DNA of 64,000 nucleotides from Novosphingobium arvoryzae (GCF_014652615.1 NZ_BMZD01000001.1:83962-147961); one strand, 5' to 3'. Counted from the first letter of the stretch, positions 9,193 to 19,412 are shown. Notes: a model not told the origin generated them from the sequence alone. Numbers and translations: made by a program.

Positions 9193-10449
9193 TTACTGGT
9201 TCATCGTCGCGAAGAAGTCTTCGTTGGTCTTGGAATCCTTCATCTTGTCGAGCAGGAATTCCATCGCGTCGATCGTGCCCATCTGCATCAGGATGCGGCG
9301 CAGGACCCACATCTTCGACAGCTTGTCCTTGCCGACCAGCAGCTCTTCCTTGCGGGTGCCGGACTTGCCGACATCCAGCGCCGGGAAGATGCGCTTGTCC
9401 GCAACCTTGCGGTCCAGCACGATTTCCGAGTTACCGGTGCCCTTGAATTCTTCGAAGATCACTTCGTCCATGCGGCTGCCGGTATCGATCAGCGCGGTGG
9501 CGATGATGGAGAGCGAGCCGCCCTCCTCGATATTGCGGGCCGCACCGAAGAAGCGCTTGGGACGCTGGAGCGCGTTGGCGTCCACGCCGCCGGTCAGCAC
9601 CTTGCCCGATGACGGCACCACGGTGTTGTAGGCGCGGCCAAGGCGCGTGATCGAATCCAGCAGGATCACGACGTCGCGCTTGTGCTCAACCAGGCGCTTG
9701 GCCTTTTCAATCACCATTTCAGCGACTTGCACGTGGCGCGTGGCCGGTTCGTCGAAGGTGGAGGAAATCACCTCGCCCTTTACGCTGCGCTGCATGTCGG
9801 TCACTTCTTCCGGCCGTTCATCGACCAGCAGGACCAGCAGGAACACTTCGGGGTGGTTGTCGGTGATCGCCTTGGCGATGTTCTGCAGCAGCACGGTCTT
9901 GCCGGTGCGCGGCGGGGCGACGATCAGCGCGCGCTGGCCCTTGCCCTGCGGGCTGATAATGTCGATCACGCGGGCCGACTTGTCCTTGACCGTCGGGTCG
10001 AGCGTATCGAGGTTCAGCTTCTCGTCCGGATAGAGCGGCGTCAGGTTGTCGAAATTGACGCGGTGGCGGACCGCTTCGGGATCGTCGAAGTTGACGCTGA
10101 TCAGCTTGGTGATCGCGAAATAGCGTTCGCCATCCTTGGGCGCGCGGACTTCGCCTTCCACCGTGTCACCGGTGCGCAGGCCCCATTTGCGGACCTGGTT
10201 GGGCGAAACATAGATATCGTCCGGACCGGCCAGATAGTTCGCTTCGGGGCTGCGCAGAAAGCCGAAGCCATCGGCCAGCACTTCGATCGTGCCGATCCCC
10301 AGGATCTGCTCACCGTCTTCGGCCAATTCCTTGAGGATCGCGAACATCAGGTCCTGGCGGCGCAGGGTCGATGCGCCTTCAACGCCCAGTTCCTCGGCCA
10401 TTTCGACCAGTTCGGCGGAAGTCTTTTTCTTGAGTTCTTTCAGGTGCAT
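9193..10449 (-). CDS. rho: Transcription termination factor Rho
   Basis: Rho is the hexameric RNA helicase that ends factor-dependent transcription. The 418-residue protein shows the N-terminal Rho domain ([22 protein letters not shown]), the RNA-binding cold-shock-like domain, Walker [10 protein letters not shown] near residue 178, and [13 protein letters not shown]. The ATG is at 10449. A 178-bp leader with no gene precedes it; rho leaders are often autoregulated, but I see no specific motif here. Confidence 0.98.
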   Translation of the reverse strand: MHLKELKKKTSAELVEMAEELGVEGASTLRRQDLMFAILKELAEDGEQILGIGTIEVLADGFGFLRSPEANYLAGPDDIYVSPNQVRKWGLRTGDTVEGEVRAPKDGERYFAITKLISVNFDDPEAVRHRVNFDNLTPLYPDEKLNLDTLDPTVKDKSARVIDIISPQGKGQRALIVAPPRTGKTVLLQNIAKAITDNHPEVFLLVLLVDERPEEVTDMQRSVKGEVISSTFDEPATRHVQVAEMVIEKAKRLVEHKRDVVILLDSITRLGRAYNTVVPSSGKVLTGGVDANALQRPKRFFGAARNIEEGGSLSIIATALIDTGSRMDEVIFEEFKGTGNSEIVLDRKVADKRIFPALDVGKSGTRKEELLVGKDKLSKMWVLRRILMQMGTIDAMEFLLDKMKDSKTNEDFFATMNQ

Positions 10450-10627
10450 CGGAAATTCGATTCCAGCTTGTCTTGGGTCAGGTCTTGAAATGGCCGGCTG
10501 ATCGAAGGGCTTGGAGAAAGCGGATCATTCCGCGCGCAAGGGCGCGGTGTCATGCCGGTTAGCGACGCTGCGGATACGCCCGCACCGAGGGTCCTGTCAA
10601 CGCAAACCAGCCCGTTCGGGCCGGAAA

Positions 10628-12289
10628 TCAGGCCGAACGGAACGCGTGGCTGATCGGATAGCGCCGGTCGCGGCCAAAGTTGCGGGTGCCCAGCTTGACG
10701 CCTGGAGGGGCCTGCCGGCGCTTGTATTCCGCCAGGTGCAACAACCGTTCGATCCGCACCACGGTATCGCGCTCAAACCCCTCGCCCACCAGCTGGTCGA
10801 CACTCTTATCGTGTTCCACCAGCCCCAGCAGGATCGCATCGAGCACCGGGTATTCGGGCAGCGAATCCGAATCCTTCTGGTCCGGGCGCAGTTCGGCGCT
10901 GGGCGGCTTGGTGATGATGTTTTCCGGGATTACCGGCCCGTCCGGCCCCAGCCCGATCTTGGGCTTGTGCCGGTTGCGCCACTTCGAAACCGCGAACACG
11001 GTCATCTTGTAGGCGTCCTTCAACGGGTTGTAGCCGCCCGCCATGTCGCCATAGATCGTGGCATAGCCGACGCTCATTTCGCTCTTGTTGCCAGTGGTCA
11101 GCAGCATCGGTCCGAACTTGTTCGACAGCGCCATCAGCGTGACGCCGCGAATGCGCGACTGCAGGTTTTCCTCGGTCAGATCGACCTTGGTGTCGGCAAA
11201 ACTGCCTTCCAGCATCGCGTCGAACCCGCTGACGGCAGGCTGGATCGGAATCGTGTCATAGCGGCAGCCGATCAGCCGCGCGCATTCGGTCGCGTCGTCC
11301 AGGCTTTCCTGGCTGGTGAAACGGCTGGGCAGCATCACGCACCACACCCGCTCCGGTCCCAGCGCATCGGCGGCAATCGCGGCGCAGATCGCGCTGTCGA
11401 TCCCGCCCGACAGGCCCAGCACCACCCCAGGGAAGCGGTTGCGATCCACATAGTCGCGCAGCGCCAGCACCATCGCGCAGTAAATGTCCTCCGGATGGTC
11501 GGACAGCGGCTCCACCACGCCCCGGTCACAGCGCCAGCCGGTGGCGGTGCGGGTCCAGCGGGTCAGTACTTCCTGTTCTTCCCAGTCAGCCATCTGCACG
11601 GCCAAGCTGCCATCGCCGTTGACCACGAAACTGGCCCCGTCGAACACCAGTTCATCCTGCCCGCCAACACGGTTGAGATAGGCCAGCGGCAGACCAGTAT
11701 CGACCGCACGGCGCTTGGCCACGCCATCGATCCGCAGCGTGTCCTTGTCGATTTCATAAGGGCTGCCGTTGATGCAGATCAGCAGTTCCGCGCCGAAATC
11801 GGCCAGGTGGCGGCATACGTCGGGGTGCCAGATATCCTCGCAGATCGGCAGCCCGATCATCACGCCCTTGAACACGATCGGTTCGGGCAGCGGGCCAGGC
11901 TCGAACAGGCGCACTTCATCGAAAGTGCCGTAATTGGGCAGCTCGTGCTTGAAGCGGACCGCTGCGATCTTGCCCTGATCGAGCAGCGCCACGCCGTTGT
12001 GCAGGTTGCCATCGCGCACGAACACACTGCCGACCAGCATCGCCGGGCCGCCGTCTGCCGTCGCCAGTGCCAGTTGCTCCAGCGCAGTGGCAGCGCGTTC
12101 GATCAGCGCCGGTTTCAGCACCAGATCTTCGGGCGGATAGCCAATCAGCTGCATTTCCGGGAAGACGATCAGGTCCGCACCCGCACTGCGCGCACGGTCA
12201 CGCGCAGCCAGCATCGCGGCGGAATTGGCGGCCATGTCGCCAACGGACTGGTTCAACTGGGCAAGCGTGATCGAGAGGCTGTCGGTCAT
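10628..12289 (-). CDS. nadE: Glutamine-dependent NAD+ synthase
   Basis: This enzyme catalyses the last step of NAD synthesis, amidating deamido-NAD with ammonia from glutamine. The 553-residue protein fuses an N-terminal nitrilase-type glutaminase (Glu in VFPEMQLIGYPPEDL, the NGSPYEIDK Lys region, Cys in GLPICEDIW) to a C-terminal NAD synthetase with the PP-loop LSGGIDSA near residue 290. The ATG is at 12289. It lies 51 bp after hemJ on the same strand. Confidence 0.96.
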   Translation of the reverse strand: MTDSLSITLAQLNQSVGDMAANSAAMLAARDRARSAGADLIVFPEMQLIGYPPEDLVLKPALIERAATALEQLALATADGGPAMLVGSVFVRDGNLHNGVALLDQGKIAAVRFKHELPNYGTFDEVRLFEPGPLPEPIVFKGVMIGLPICEDIWHPDVCRHLADFGAELLICINGSPYEIDKDTLRIDGVAKRRAVDTGLPLAYLNRVGGQDELVFDGASFVVNGDGSLAVQMADWEEQEVLTRWTRTATGWRCDRGVVEPLSDHPEDIYCAMVLALRDYVDRNRFPGVVLGLSGGIDSAICAAIAADALGPERVWCVMLPSRFTSQESLDDATECARLIGCRYDTIPIQPAVSGFDAMLEGSFADTKVDLTEENLQSRIRGVTLMALSNKFGPMLLTTGNKSEMSVGYATIYGDMAGGYNPLKDAYKMTVFAVSKWRNRHKPKIGLGPDGPVIPENIITKPPSAELRPDQKDSDSLPEYPVLDAILLGLVEHDKSVDQLVGEGFERDTVVRIERLLHLAEYKRRQAPPGVKLGTRNFGRDRRYPISHAFRSA

Positions 12290-12340
12290 GCCCGCACCCT
12301 AGGCGGGGAAGCCCCTTTCACGCAATGCCGCTCACGGCGC

Positions 12341-12784
12341 TCAGAACGGACGCACGATCACCAGAATGACGATCAGCGGGATGGTGATGCCCGGAATCTC
12401 GTTGATCATCCGCAGCGCCCGCCCGCTCAGCTTGCGCTCACCCCGCGCCAGTGCGGCGGCATAGCCCGCCAGCCAGACGTGATAGGCCGTCAGCCCCAGC
12501 ACGGCGGCCAGCTTGAAGTGGAACCAGCCGGAGGTGAAATAGCCCATCGACCACGCGATCATCAGCCCCAGCACCCAGCTAACCACCAGCGATGGCCACA
12601 TGATAATGTTCAGCAAGCGCCGCTCCCGCTGGATCCACGCCGCATTATCGGGCGAATCCGGCGCACATTCCTGATGATAGACGAACACGCGCGGCAGCAT
12701 GAACAGCCCGGCCATCCAGAAGATCACGAAGATCACGTGGCCGGATTTGAGCCAGAGATATGTCACGGAAAGGACCTCTTGCAT
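12341..12784 (-). CDS. hemJ: HemJ-type protoporphyrinogen IX oxidase
   Basis: HemJ oxidizes protoporphyrinogen IX in the inner membrane. The protein has about 147 residues and four predicted membrane helices. The family His is in WLKSGHVIFVIFWMAGLFMLPR and the second conserved region is FHFKLAAVLGL. It starts 14 bp after hemE, fitting a haem operon. The start is uncertain: ATG 12784 is given, but a GTG six codons later (in VTYLWLK) has a better-placed AGAGG site. Confidence 0.93.
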   Translation of the reverse strand: MQEVLSVTYLWLKSGHVIFVIFWMAGLFMLPRVFVYHQECAPDSPDNAAWIQRERRLLNIIMWPSLVVSWVLGLMIAWSMGYFTSGWFHFKLAAVLGLTAYHVWLAGYAAALARGERKLSGRALRMINEIPGITIPLIVILVIVRPF

Positions 12785-12798
12785 GAACCCATGATAAC

Positions 12799-13824
12799 TT
12801 ATCCGCGCCAGCCGCGCACCAGGGCAAGCAATTGTTCGACGTGCTCGATCGGCGTGAACTGACCGATCCCGTGGCCCAGGTTGAACACGTGCGGCCGATC
12901 CGCAAAGGCATCGAGCACGCGCAGCGCCTGCCGCTCCAGCTCCGCTCCGCCGGCCAGCAGCAGCAAGGGATCGAGATTGCCCTGCACCGGCAGACCGGCG
13001 GGCAATTCCTTTGCCGCCCACAGCGGATCGATCGTTTCGTCGATCCCCACCGCGTGGACCCCGGTTTCGCGGGCATAGGCGGGCAGCTTCTCACCCGCGC
13101 CCTTGGGGAAGCCGATCACCGGCGTGTCGGGGAAGCGTGCCTTGATCCGGTCCGCAATCGCGGCGTTGGGGGCGATCACCCAGCGTTCGAATTCGGCCGG
13201 AGCCAGGCTTCCCGCCCAGCTGTCGAACAGTTGCACCGCTTCCGCGCCCGCCTCGATCTGTCCGGCCAGATAGTCCACGGTGACGTCGACGATGGCATCG
13301 ATGATCGCCTGGAATGCGGCCGGATCGCGATAGGCCATGGCGCGCGTCTCGTGCTGGTCACGGCTGCCCTCACCGGCGACCATGTACGTCGCAACCGTCC
13401 ACGGACTCCCTGCAAAGCCCAGCATGGTCTTGTCGGCGGGCAAGGCGGTGCGGACCTGGCGCACCGTTTCGTAAATCGGGCTGAGCCGTTCCGGCACGGC
13501 GGTCAGGCTGCTCAGCGCGGTATCGACCAGCCGGGGCGAGAGGTGTGGGCCTTCACCGGCCAGGAACTGCAAGTCCTGACCCATCGCATAGGGCACGATC
13601 AGGATGTCGGAAAACAGGATCGCGCCGTCAAAGCCGAACCGCCGGATCGGCTGCAGGGTGATCTCTGCCGCTGCCGCGCTGTCATAGACCAGCGGCAGGA
13701 ATCCGCCCTTTTTCGCTCGCAAGGCCCGGTATTCCGGCAGATAGCGCCCAGCCTGGCGCATCAGCCACACCGGGCGCTGGCTGGCATTTTCACCACGCAG
13801 GGTACGAAGGAGCAAACCGGGCAT
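12799..13824 (-). CDS. hemE: Uroporphyrinogen decarboxylase
   Basis: HemE converts uroporphyrinogen III to coproporphyrinogen III. The 341-residue protein has the signature RPVWLMRQAGRYLPEYR near residue 18 and the central GFAGSPWTVATYM. I chose ATG 13824 (MPGLLLRTLRG) over a TTG six codons upstream. Its upstream gap is the proposed oriC, as in Caulobacter and Rickettsia, where hemE flanks the origin. Confidence 0.97.
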   Translation of the reverse strand: MPGLLLRTLRGENASQRPVWLMRQAGRYLPEYRALRAKKGGFLPLVYDSAAAAEITLQPIRRFGFDGAILFSDILIVPYAMGQDLQFLAGEGPHLSPRLVDTALSSLTAVPERLSPIYETVRQVRTALPADKTMLGFAGSPWTVATYMVAGEGSRDQHETRAMAYRDPAAFQAIIDAIVDVTVDYLAGQIEAGAEAVQLFDSWAGSLAPAEFERWVIAPNAAIADRIKARFPDTPVIGFPKGAGEKLPAYARETGVHAVGIDETIDPLWAAKELPAGLPVQGNLDPLLLLAGGAELERQALRVLDAFADRPHVFNLGHGIGQFTPIEHVEQLLALVRGWRG

Positions 13825-14134
13825 CGAGGGATTCCAATCCAATAACTAATAAGATTCTTAATAAGGATTTGGGTGTAGTTGGCCTGTGGATAGCGCGAAC
13901 AACCGCGCCTTGCCTGATTTGTCCCGGCCTGAACAGGGGTGACGCGCAGCGCGACTCTGTCCGCCTCGGCGTCAAGCAAAGGTTATCCCGGTTATCCCCA
14001 GCCTGTGGGCAACGCTTTCCACCTGTCCACAAGTGACGCAAATGACTCCTCTTAACGGGCATGGAATCCGCCTCTGAACTTGTCCCCGCGTTCGTCCCGT
14101 GATTTATGCGGCGAATTGTCCACAGGGAGCCACA
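13825..14134. other. Probable chromosomal replication origin (oriC)
   Basis: This 310-bp gene-free stretch lies between divergent hemE and ppsR, the location of the known Caulobacter and Rickettsia origins. It has an AT-rich segment (13833-13880, with TAACTAATAAGATTCTTAATAA). It also carries several DnaA-box-like 9-mers one or two changes from TTATCCACA: TGTGGATAG (13885, reverse strand), TTATCCCCA (13992), CTGTCCACA (14023) and TTGTCCACA (14116). The surrounding synteny and nearby parS cluster support the call. No box is a perfect consensus match, so exact boundaries are inferred. Confidence 0.8.
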
Positions 14135-14965
14135 ATGCCCCGTCTCAACCTGCATCTGCTGTCGGATTCCACCGGTGAAACGCTGGAAGCCATTGCCAAG
14201 GCGGCGCTCGCGCAGTTCGAAGGGGCGGACGTGGTCCGGCACTTCTGGCCGATGGTCCGGTCCCAGCAACACCTGGACCGGATCATGGGCGACATCGCCG
14301 ACAACCCCGGTCTGGTGTTCTACACCATGGCCAGCACCGAACTGCGCGGCAAGCTGGTGGAGCGGTGCCGGACACTGGGCCTGCCGGTGGTGTCGGTGCT
14401 GGATTCGGCCGTCGAAGCGCTGGAATCCGCGCTGGGCCAGCACCCGCGCGCCCGTCCCGGCCGGCAGCACATCATGGATGAGGCCTATTTCGCCCGGGTC
14501 GATGCGATCCAGTTCACCATTGCCCACGATGACGGGGTGATGTGGGAAGACTGGGAGGAAGCCGACATCGTGCTGGCGGGCGTTTCGCGTTCGTCCAAGA
14601 CGCCGACCAGCATCTATCTGGCCAATCGCGGGTTCAAGGTCGCCAATATCCCGATCGTGGTGGAAAGCCCGCCCCCGACCGCGCTGTTCGGGCTGAAGCA
14701 TCCGCTGGTCGTGGGGCTGACCACTGCGCCCGACCGGCTGATCCAGGTGCGGCGCAACCGGCTGCTCTCGCTCAACCAGGCGCCCGAAACCGCGTATGTC
14801 GATCAGGACCGGGTCGCGCGTGAAGTGCAGTATGCACGGCGGATGTTTGCCGATAACGACTGGCCGGTAATCGACGTCACCCGTCGCTCGATCGAGGAAA
14901 CCGCTGCCGCCGTGATCAATCTCTACAACGAATTCCGCGCGCCCAAGGATGGCCGGGCCGACTGA
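14135..14965 (+). CDS. ppsR: Pyruvate, phosphate dikinase / PEP synthetase regulatory protein (DUF299)
   Basis: This family is a bifunctional kinase/pyrophosphorylase that switches PEP synthase or PPDK off and on. The 276-residue protein begins [18 protein letters not shown] and has the P-loop-like [15 protein letters not shown] near residue 150. The ATG at 14135 follows AGGGAGCC; an upstream in-frame start would extend into oriC. It is the RP001/CC_0001 position gene, first in a five-gene rightward run. Confidence 0.95.
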   Translation: MPRLNLHLLSDSTGETLEAIAKAALAQFEGADVVRHFWPMVRSQQHLDRIMGDIADNPGLVFYTMASTELRGKLVERCRTLGLPVVSVLDSAVEALESALGQHPRARPGRQHIMDEAYFARVDAIQFTIAHDDGVMWEDWEEADIVLAGVSRSSKTPTSIYLANRGFKVANIPIVVESPPPTALFGLKHPLVVGLTTAPDRLIQVRRNRLLSLNQAPETAYVDQDRVAREVQYARRMFADNDWPVIDVTRRSIEETAAAVINLYNEFRAPKDGRAD

Positions 14966-15549
14966 TGCTGGTGCTTGCGTCGCAAAGTGCATCGCGCAAG
15001 GCGATGCTGGAAGCCGCCGGCGTGCCGTTCACGCCCTGCCCCGCCCACGTCGATGAGCGTGGAATCGAGGCCGGGCTGGCCGGTGCCGATCCCAATGCCA
15101 TCGCGCTGGCCCTGGCACAGGCCAAGGCGCTGGCCGTTTCCGCGCAGCGCCCCGGCGCGCTGGTGCTGGGTAGCGACAGCCTGGTCGAAGTGGCGGGTCG
15201 CCGGTTCGACAAGCCGCGCAGCCGCGCCGAAGCGGCCGAGCACCTGCGGTTCTTTTCGGGGCAGGCCATGCGGCTGCACAGCGCGGTGGCGCTGGCCCGC
15301 GACGGCGCGATTACCTGGCAGCATGGCGAATGCGCCGTGTTGCAGGTTCGCCCGCTCAGCGAGGATTTCATCGACGGCTATCTGACCGCCGAATGGCCCG
15401 AAGTGGGCGCCTGCGTGGGCGTGTTCCGGATCGAGGGGCTGGGGGTGAACCTGTTTGAAGCGATCACCGGCAGCCACTTTACCGTGCTGGGCATGCCGCT
15501 GCTGGCAGTGCTGGCCGCGCTGCGCGAGGCTGGGGAAATTCCGGCATGA
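14965..15549 (+). CDS. maf: Maf-type nucleoside triphosphate pyrophosphatase
   Basis: Maf proteins hydrolyse non-canonical or modified NTPs (house-cleaning). The 194-residue protein has the N-terminal signature [14 protein letters not shown] and the [23 protein letters not shown] region near residue 72. Start and stop overlap ppsR (TGATG) and aroE (ATGA), so it is translationally coupled on both sides. Confidence 0.94.
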   Translation: MLVLASQSASRKAMLEAAGVPFTPCPAHVDERGIEAGLAGADPNAIALALAQAKALAVSAQRPGALVLGSDSLVEVAGRRFDKPRSRAEAAEHLRFFSGQAMRLHSAVALARDGAITWQHGECAVLQVRPLSEDFIDGYLTAEWPEVGACVGVFRIEGLGVNLFEAITGSHFTVLGMPLLAVLAALREAGEIPA

Positions 15550-16403
15550 CCCGCCCTTATGCCGAAGTGATCGGCGATCCGGTCGTCCAGTCGAAGTCCC
15601 CCGCGATCCACGGCTTCTGGCTGGGCAAACTGGGAATCGATGCCGATTACCGCGCCTGTCACGTCACGGCGGAGGGTCTTGCCGATTACGTCGCCAGCCG
15701 CCGGGCCGATCCCGACTGGCGCGGCTGCAACGTAACGATGCCGCACAAGCAGGCGATCATGCCGCTGCTCGACCGGATCGATCCGGCTGCCGCCCGGATC
15801 GGCGCGGTCAACACGGTGGTGCGTGCCGAAGATGGCACGCTGACCGGCTACAACACCGATGCACCGGGGTTTCTGGAACCGCTGCAGCCGTTGCTGGACC
15901 AGACGCACCTGTATCGCATGGCGCGTATTTTCGGCGCTGGCGGCGCGGCGCGGGCGATCATTACCGCACTGGCGGACCAGGGCTTCACGCTGGTCGTTGC
16001 GGCGCGCAAACCGGCGCAGGCGCGTGCGCTGCTGGATGAACTGGCCCCTAGGGGCGAGCATCACGCGGTCGAACTGGCGCACTTTGCCCCGCCGACCGAC
16101 TTTGCCTTCGACGATCGTGACCGGATTCTCGATCTGGTGATCAACGCCAGCCCGCTGGGCATGGCCGGCAAGCCGCCGCTCGACGTGGATTTCAGCCACG
16201 TTCCGCCCGGCAGTGCGGTCTATGACATCGTCACGCACCCGCTCGATACGCCCCTGCTGATCGAAGCGCGTCAGCGCGGGCTGGAAACGGTCGATGGGCT
16301 GGCCATGCTGATCGGGCAGGCGGCAGTGGCGTTCGAGAAGTTCTTCGGCGCCCCGGCCCCGCGTGAACACGATGCAGAACTGCGCAAGGTGCTGACGACA
16401 TGA
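15546..16403 (+). CDS. aroE: Shikimate dehydrogenase
   Basis: AroE is the NADPH-dependent shikimate dehydrogenase of aromatic amino acid synthesis. The 285-residue protein shows the substrate-binding [17 protein letters not shown] (near residue 10), the catalytic Lys in [13 protein letters not shown], and the Rossmann motif [10 protein letters not shown] near 135. It is coupled by 4-bp overlaps to maf and coaE. Confidence 0.96.
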   Translation: MTRPYAEVIGDPVVQSKSPAIHGFWLGKLGIDADYRACHVTAEGLADYVASRRADPDWRGCNVTMPHKQAIMPLLDRIDPAAARIGAVNTVVRAEDGTLTGYNTDAPGFLEPLQPLLDQTHLYRMARIFGAGGAARAIITALADQGFTLVVAARKPAQARALLDELAPRGEHHAVELAHFAPPTDFAFDDRDRILDLVINASPLGMAGKPPLDVDFSHVPPGSAVYDIVTHPLDTPLLIEARQRGLETVDGLAMLIGQAAVAFEKFFGAPAPREHDAELRKVLTT

Positions 16404-17017
16404 CCGAACATCGCCCCTTCATCCTTGGCCTGACCGGATCCATCGGGATGGGCAAGTCGGCCGTGGCGGCGATGTTCCAGGGCCTGAACGTGCCGGTGTT
16501 CGATGCCGACGCGGTGGTGCACGAATTGCAGGGACCGGGCGGGCCGTTGCTGCCCGCGATTGAAGCCGCGTTTCCCGGAACGACCGGGCCGGACGGGGTT
16601 GACCGGATCAAGCTGGGTGCCGCGGTGTTCGGCAATCCGGATGCGCTGAAGCGGCTGGAAATGATCGTCCACCCGGAAGTTGCCGAAGTGCGCCGCGCGT
16701 TTCTGGCCGACAACCGCGATGCGCCGCTGATCGTGTTCGATGTGCCGCTGCTCTATGAAAAGGACGGCTGGCAATCGGTCGATGCGGTAGCGGTTGTCTC
16801 GGCTCCGGCGGAGATGCAGCGTGAACGGGTGCTGGCCCGACCGGGCATGACGGTGGAGAAGTTCGAACGGATTCTGGCGCTGCAAGTGCCGGATGCGGAA
16901 AAGCGCGCGCGGGCCGATTACGTCATCGATACAGGCACCTCGCTGGCGGAAACCCGCCACGTCGTGCAGCGGCTGGTCCATGCGATCATCGCCTCGGTCG
17001 GTGGCAGTCAAAAATAG
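16400..17017 (+). CDS. coaE: Dephospho-CoA kinase
   Basis: CoaE catalyses the final step of coenzyme A synthesis. The 205-residue protein opens with P-loop GLTGSIGMGKS (residues 10-20), followed by DADAVVHELQG and the lid region PLLYEKDGW. The ATG overlaps the aroE stop. Confidence 0.96.
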   Translation: MTEHRPFILGLTGSIGMGKSAVAAMFQGLNVPVFDADAVVHELQGPGGPLLPAIEAAFPGTTGPDGVDRIKLGAAVFGNPDALKRLEMIVHPEVAEVRRAFLADNRDAPLIVFDVPLLYEKDGWQSVDAVAVVSAPAEMQRERVLARPGMTVEKFERILALQVPDAEKRARADYVIDTGTSLAETRHVVQRLVHAIIASVGGSQK

Positions 17018-17067
17018 GTTTTCACCCCCTTGCCACCCCGCGCGGACAGGCCCATGTCTTGTCCATA

Positions 17068-17751
17068 ATGCGCGAGATTATCTTCGACACCGAAACCACG
17101 GGCCTTGATCCCAGGAACGGTGACCGGCTGGTGGAAATCGGCTGCGTCGAAATGGTCAACCGGGTCACCACCGGGGCCACCTTCCACTGCTACCTCAACC
17201 CCGATCGCGATATGCCCGCCGCTGCCGAAGCGGTGCACGGCCTGTCTGCGGCGTTCCTGGCGGACAAGCCGCGCTTTCATGAAAAGGCGGCGGAATTCCT
17301 TGAGTTCATCGGCGATTCCATGCTGGTCGCCCACAATGCCAGCTTCGACTTCGGCTTCATCAACGCCGAACTCGAAGCCTGCGGGCTGGAACCGGTCAGC
17401 AAGACGCGGATGATCGATACGGTGGCGCTGGCCAAGGTCCGCCATCCGGGAGCAAAGCTCAGCCTTGATGCGCTCTGCTCGCGCTATGGAATCGATCGCA
17501 GCCACCGCACCCTGCACGGCGCGCTGCTCGACGCGGAGCTGCTGGCGCAAGTCTATGTCGAGCTGACCGGGGGCCGCCAGATCGGCCTCGAACTGGCGGG
17601 TGCCCGCCAGGAAACCATTGCCGCACCGGTCGCCATGCCGGTGCGTGAACGCGTGTTCCGCCCCGCCCGCCCCCATTCGGCGAGCGAGGCAGAGCTGGCG
17701 GCACATGCCGCCTTCCTCGAATCGGTGAAGTCACCCCTGTGGAACGAATGA
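17068..17751 (+). CDS. dnaQ: DNA polymerase III epsilon subunit (3'-5' proofreading exonuclease)
   Basis: DnaQ is the proofreading subunit of the replicase. The 227-residue protein has ExoI FDTETTGLDP, ExoII AHNASFDFGF and ExoIII region HRTLHGALLDAELLA, keeping the DEDDh residues. I chose ATG 17068 (MREIIFDTETTG); a TTG three codons earlier is possible. It closes the conserved ppsR-maf-aroE-coaE-dnaQ run. Confidence 0.96.
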   Translation: MREIIFDTETTGLDPRNGDRLVEIGCVEMVNRVTTGATFHCYLNPDRDMPAAAEAVHGLSAAFLADKPRFHEKAAEFLEFIGDSMLVAHNASFDFGFINAELEACGLEPVSKTRMIDTVALAKVRHPGAKLSLDALCSRYGIDRSHRTLHGALLDAELLAQVYVELTGGRQIGLELAGARQETIAAPVAMPVRERVFRPARPHSASEAELAAHAAFLESVKSPLWNE

Positions 17752-17786
17752 CCCGGTTCGATTGATAACGACAGGAGAAGGTTTTC

Positions 17787-18353
17787 ATGGATATTCGCGT
17801 TTCCGGTCACCAGGTCGAAACTGGCGAAGCGCTGCAGGCCCACGCGCAGGAGCGGATGGCGGCCATTGCGGCGAAGTACTTCACCGGCGCGTTGTCTTCC
17901 CACGTCACGTTCAATCGCGCGCCCGCCGGGGCATTCCGCTGCGATATCGTGACCCACGTGATGCAGGGCCTGATCCTGAAAGGTGCGGGCGTGGCGCACG
18001 ATGCCCATGCCGCGCTGGATATCGCGGCTGAAAAGATCGACAAGCAGCTGCGCCGCTACAAGCGCCGCCTGAATGACCGGCACGAACAGACTGCCTACGC
18101 GATGCGGCAGGAAGAAGCTGCCTATACCGTATTCGTCGAGCCTGAACCGGAAGCAGAGGAAGTCACCGTCGATGCACCGGTCATCATTGCCGAGACCCGC
18201 GTCGATGTTCCCGAAGCCACGGTTTCGGATGCGGTGATGATGCTCGACTTGCGCAATACGAACGCGCTGCTGTTCAAGAATGCCGGAACCGGCATCTACA
18301 ACATGGTGTACCGCCGCGGGGACGGTTCGATTGGCTGGGTTGAACCTTCCTGA
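17787..18353 (+). CDS. hpf: Long-form ribosome hibernation promoting factor
   Basis: HPF binds 30S subunits and promotes ribosome dimerization in stationary phase. The 188-residue protein has the N-terminal S30AE domain (MDIRVSGHQVETGEALQAHA; AALDIAAEKIDKQLRRYKRRL), an acidic linker, and the C-terminal dimerization domain near 130-188 (ALLFKNAGTGIYNMVYRR-DGSIGWVEP). AGGAGAAGG precedes the ATG. ptsN follows, a common alphaproteobacterial pair. Confidence 0.95.
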   Translation: MDIRVSGHQVETGEALQAHAQERMAAIAAKYFTGALSSHVTFNRAPAGAFRCDIVTHVMQGLILKGAGVAHDAHAALDIAAEKIDKQLRRYKRRLNDRHEQTAYAMRQEEAAYTVFVEPEPEAEEVTVDAPVIIAETRVDVPEATVSDAVMMLDLRNTNALLFKNAGTGIYNMVYRRGDGSIGWVEPS

Positions 18354-18487
18354 TTGAGCGCGTAAAGGCGCGGTCATTCTGAAGGGGCGAGGGGCAGGAA
18401 ATTGACGGTGCTGATGCGCCGGGTTTCCAATCCTGTCCCTTTCCCCCGCACTTGCCGGACCGGCAACTTTGGGACCTGGGCCTTTCG

Positions 18488-18949
18488 ATGACCGCACTTT
18501 TCACGCTTACGCCCGAAGCTGTCGGCACGATCGATGCAGACAGCAAGCCGGCGATTCTCGACCAGCTGGCGCGGCGTTTTGCCGAAGTTTACCAGCTTGA
18601 TCCGGTACTTGTGCTGGATCGGATCGAGGAGCGCGAAAAGCTGGGCAGCACCGGGTTTGGCCGGGGCGTGGCGATCCCGCATGCCCGCATTCCCGATCTG
18701 GCCCGGCCGGTGGCGGTGTTTTTCCGCCTGTCCTCGCCCGTGGCGTTCGATGCGGCGGATGGCATGCCGGTGGAAATGGTGTTTGGCCTGCTTTCCCCCG
18801 AATCGGCGGGCGCCGCGCACTTGCACGCGCTGGCAGCGATCAGCCGGATGATGCGCAACGAACAGATGCACACCGCCCTAGCCGAAGCGCCCGGCGCAGA
18901 GGCAATCTATGCGCTCATCGCCAATGACATCGACCGCAACGCCGCTTGA
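18488..18949 (+). CDS. ptsN: PTS IIA-like nitrogen regulatory protein PtsN
   Basis: EIIA-Ntr is the phospho-acceptor of the nitrogen PTS, a regulatory system. The 153-residue protein has the phosphorylation site in GRGVAIPHARI near residue 70. The ATG at 18488 (MTALFTLTPEAVG) fits the family start. The 134-bp gap after hpf shows no terminator, so co-transcription is plausible. The 3' end overlaps the next gene by 26 bp. Confidence 0.93.
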   Translation: MTALFTLTPEAVGTIDADSKPAILDQLARRFAEVYQLDPVLVLDRIEEREKLGSTGFGRGVAIPHARIPDLARPVAVFFRLSSPVAFDAADGMPVEMVFGLLSPESAGAAHLHALAAISRMMRNEQMHTALAEAPGAEAIYALIANDIDRNAA

Positions 18950-19412
18950 AGCCGCTCCGGCCGGCGCGGCGCTGCACTGGCGCGCGCTGGAAGGGCTCTA
19001 TGCCTCGGCCCCGGTCAACAGCCTGTTCTCGTCGCAGCTGACGATCACGGGCGAAGGCACCGCGCGGATCGCCTTCGATGTGGACGAACGCTGTTATCAC
19101 GCCGCGGGTGCCGCGCATGGCACGATCTATTTCAAGATGCTTGACGATGCCGCGTTCTATGCGGCGAACACGCTGGTCACGGACAAGTTCCTGCTGACCA
19201 CCTCGTTCAACCTGCACTTTTCGCGCCCGGTAAAATCCGGCCGGGTGATTGCCGAAGGGCGCTGGATTTCCGGCCGCCGCCGGGTGCTGGTGGCGGAATC
19301 CCGACTGGTCGATGCCGAAGGTGAGGAGATCGGGCGCGGCACCGGGACGTTCCAGCGCAGCCGCATCGCCTTGTCGGGTCTGCCGGGGTATGCCGCGGGC
19401 CTGACCGGTTGA
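18924..19412 (+). CDS. PaaI-type hotdog-fold thioesterase
   Basis: A 162-residue hotdog protein with the PaaI-like helix segment AHGTIYFKMLDDAAFYAAN and a strand-rich second half (SGRVIAEGRWISGRRRVLVAESRLVD). Likely an acyl-CoA thioesterase; the acyl group is unknown. ATG 18924 (MTSTATP) is used; a start 15 bp earlier is possible. It overlaps ptsN by 26 bp and the next gene by 4 bp. Confidence 0.85.
   Translation: MTSTATPLEAAPAGAALHWRALEGLYASAPVNSLFSSQLTITGEGTARIAFDVDERCYHAAGAAHGTIYFKMLDDAAFYAANTLVTDKFLLTTSFNLHFSRPVKSGRVIAEGRWISGRRRVLVAESRLVDAEGEEIGRGTGTFQRSRIALSGLPGYAAGLTG

Noticed and set aside
10511-12862. 783-codon open frame on the + strand
   Set aside because: It is antisense to NAD synthase and hemJ, with no recognisable domain and no ribosome site.
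18354-18487. Possible terminator between hpf and ptsN
   Set aside because: Only a short GCGCG-type inverted repeat without a T-run is present, so read-through into ptsN is more likely.
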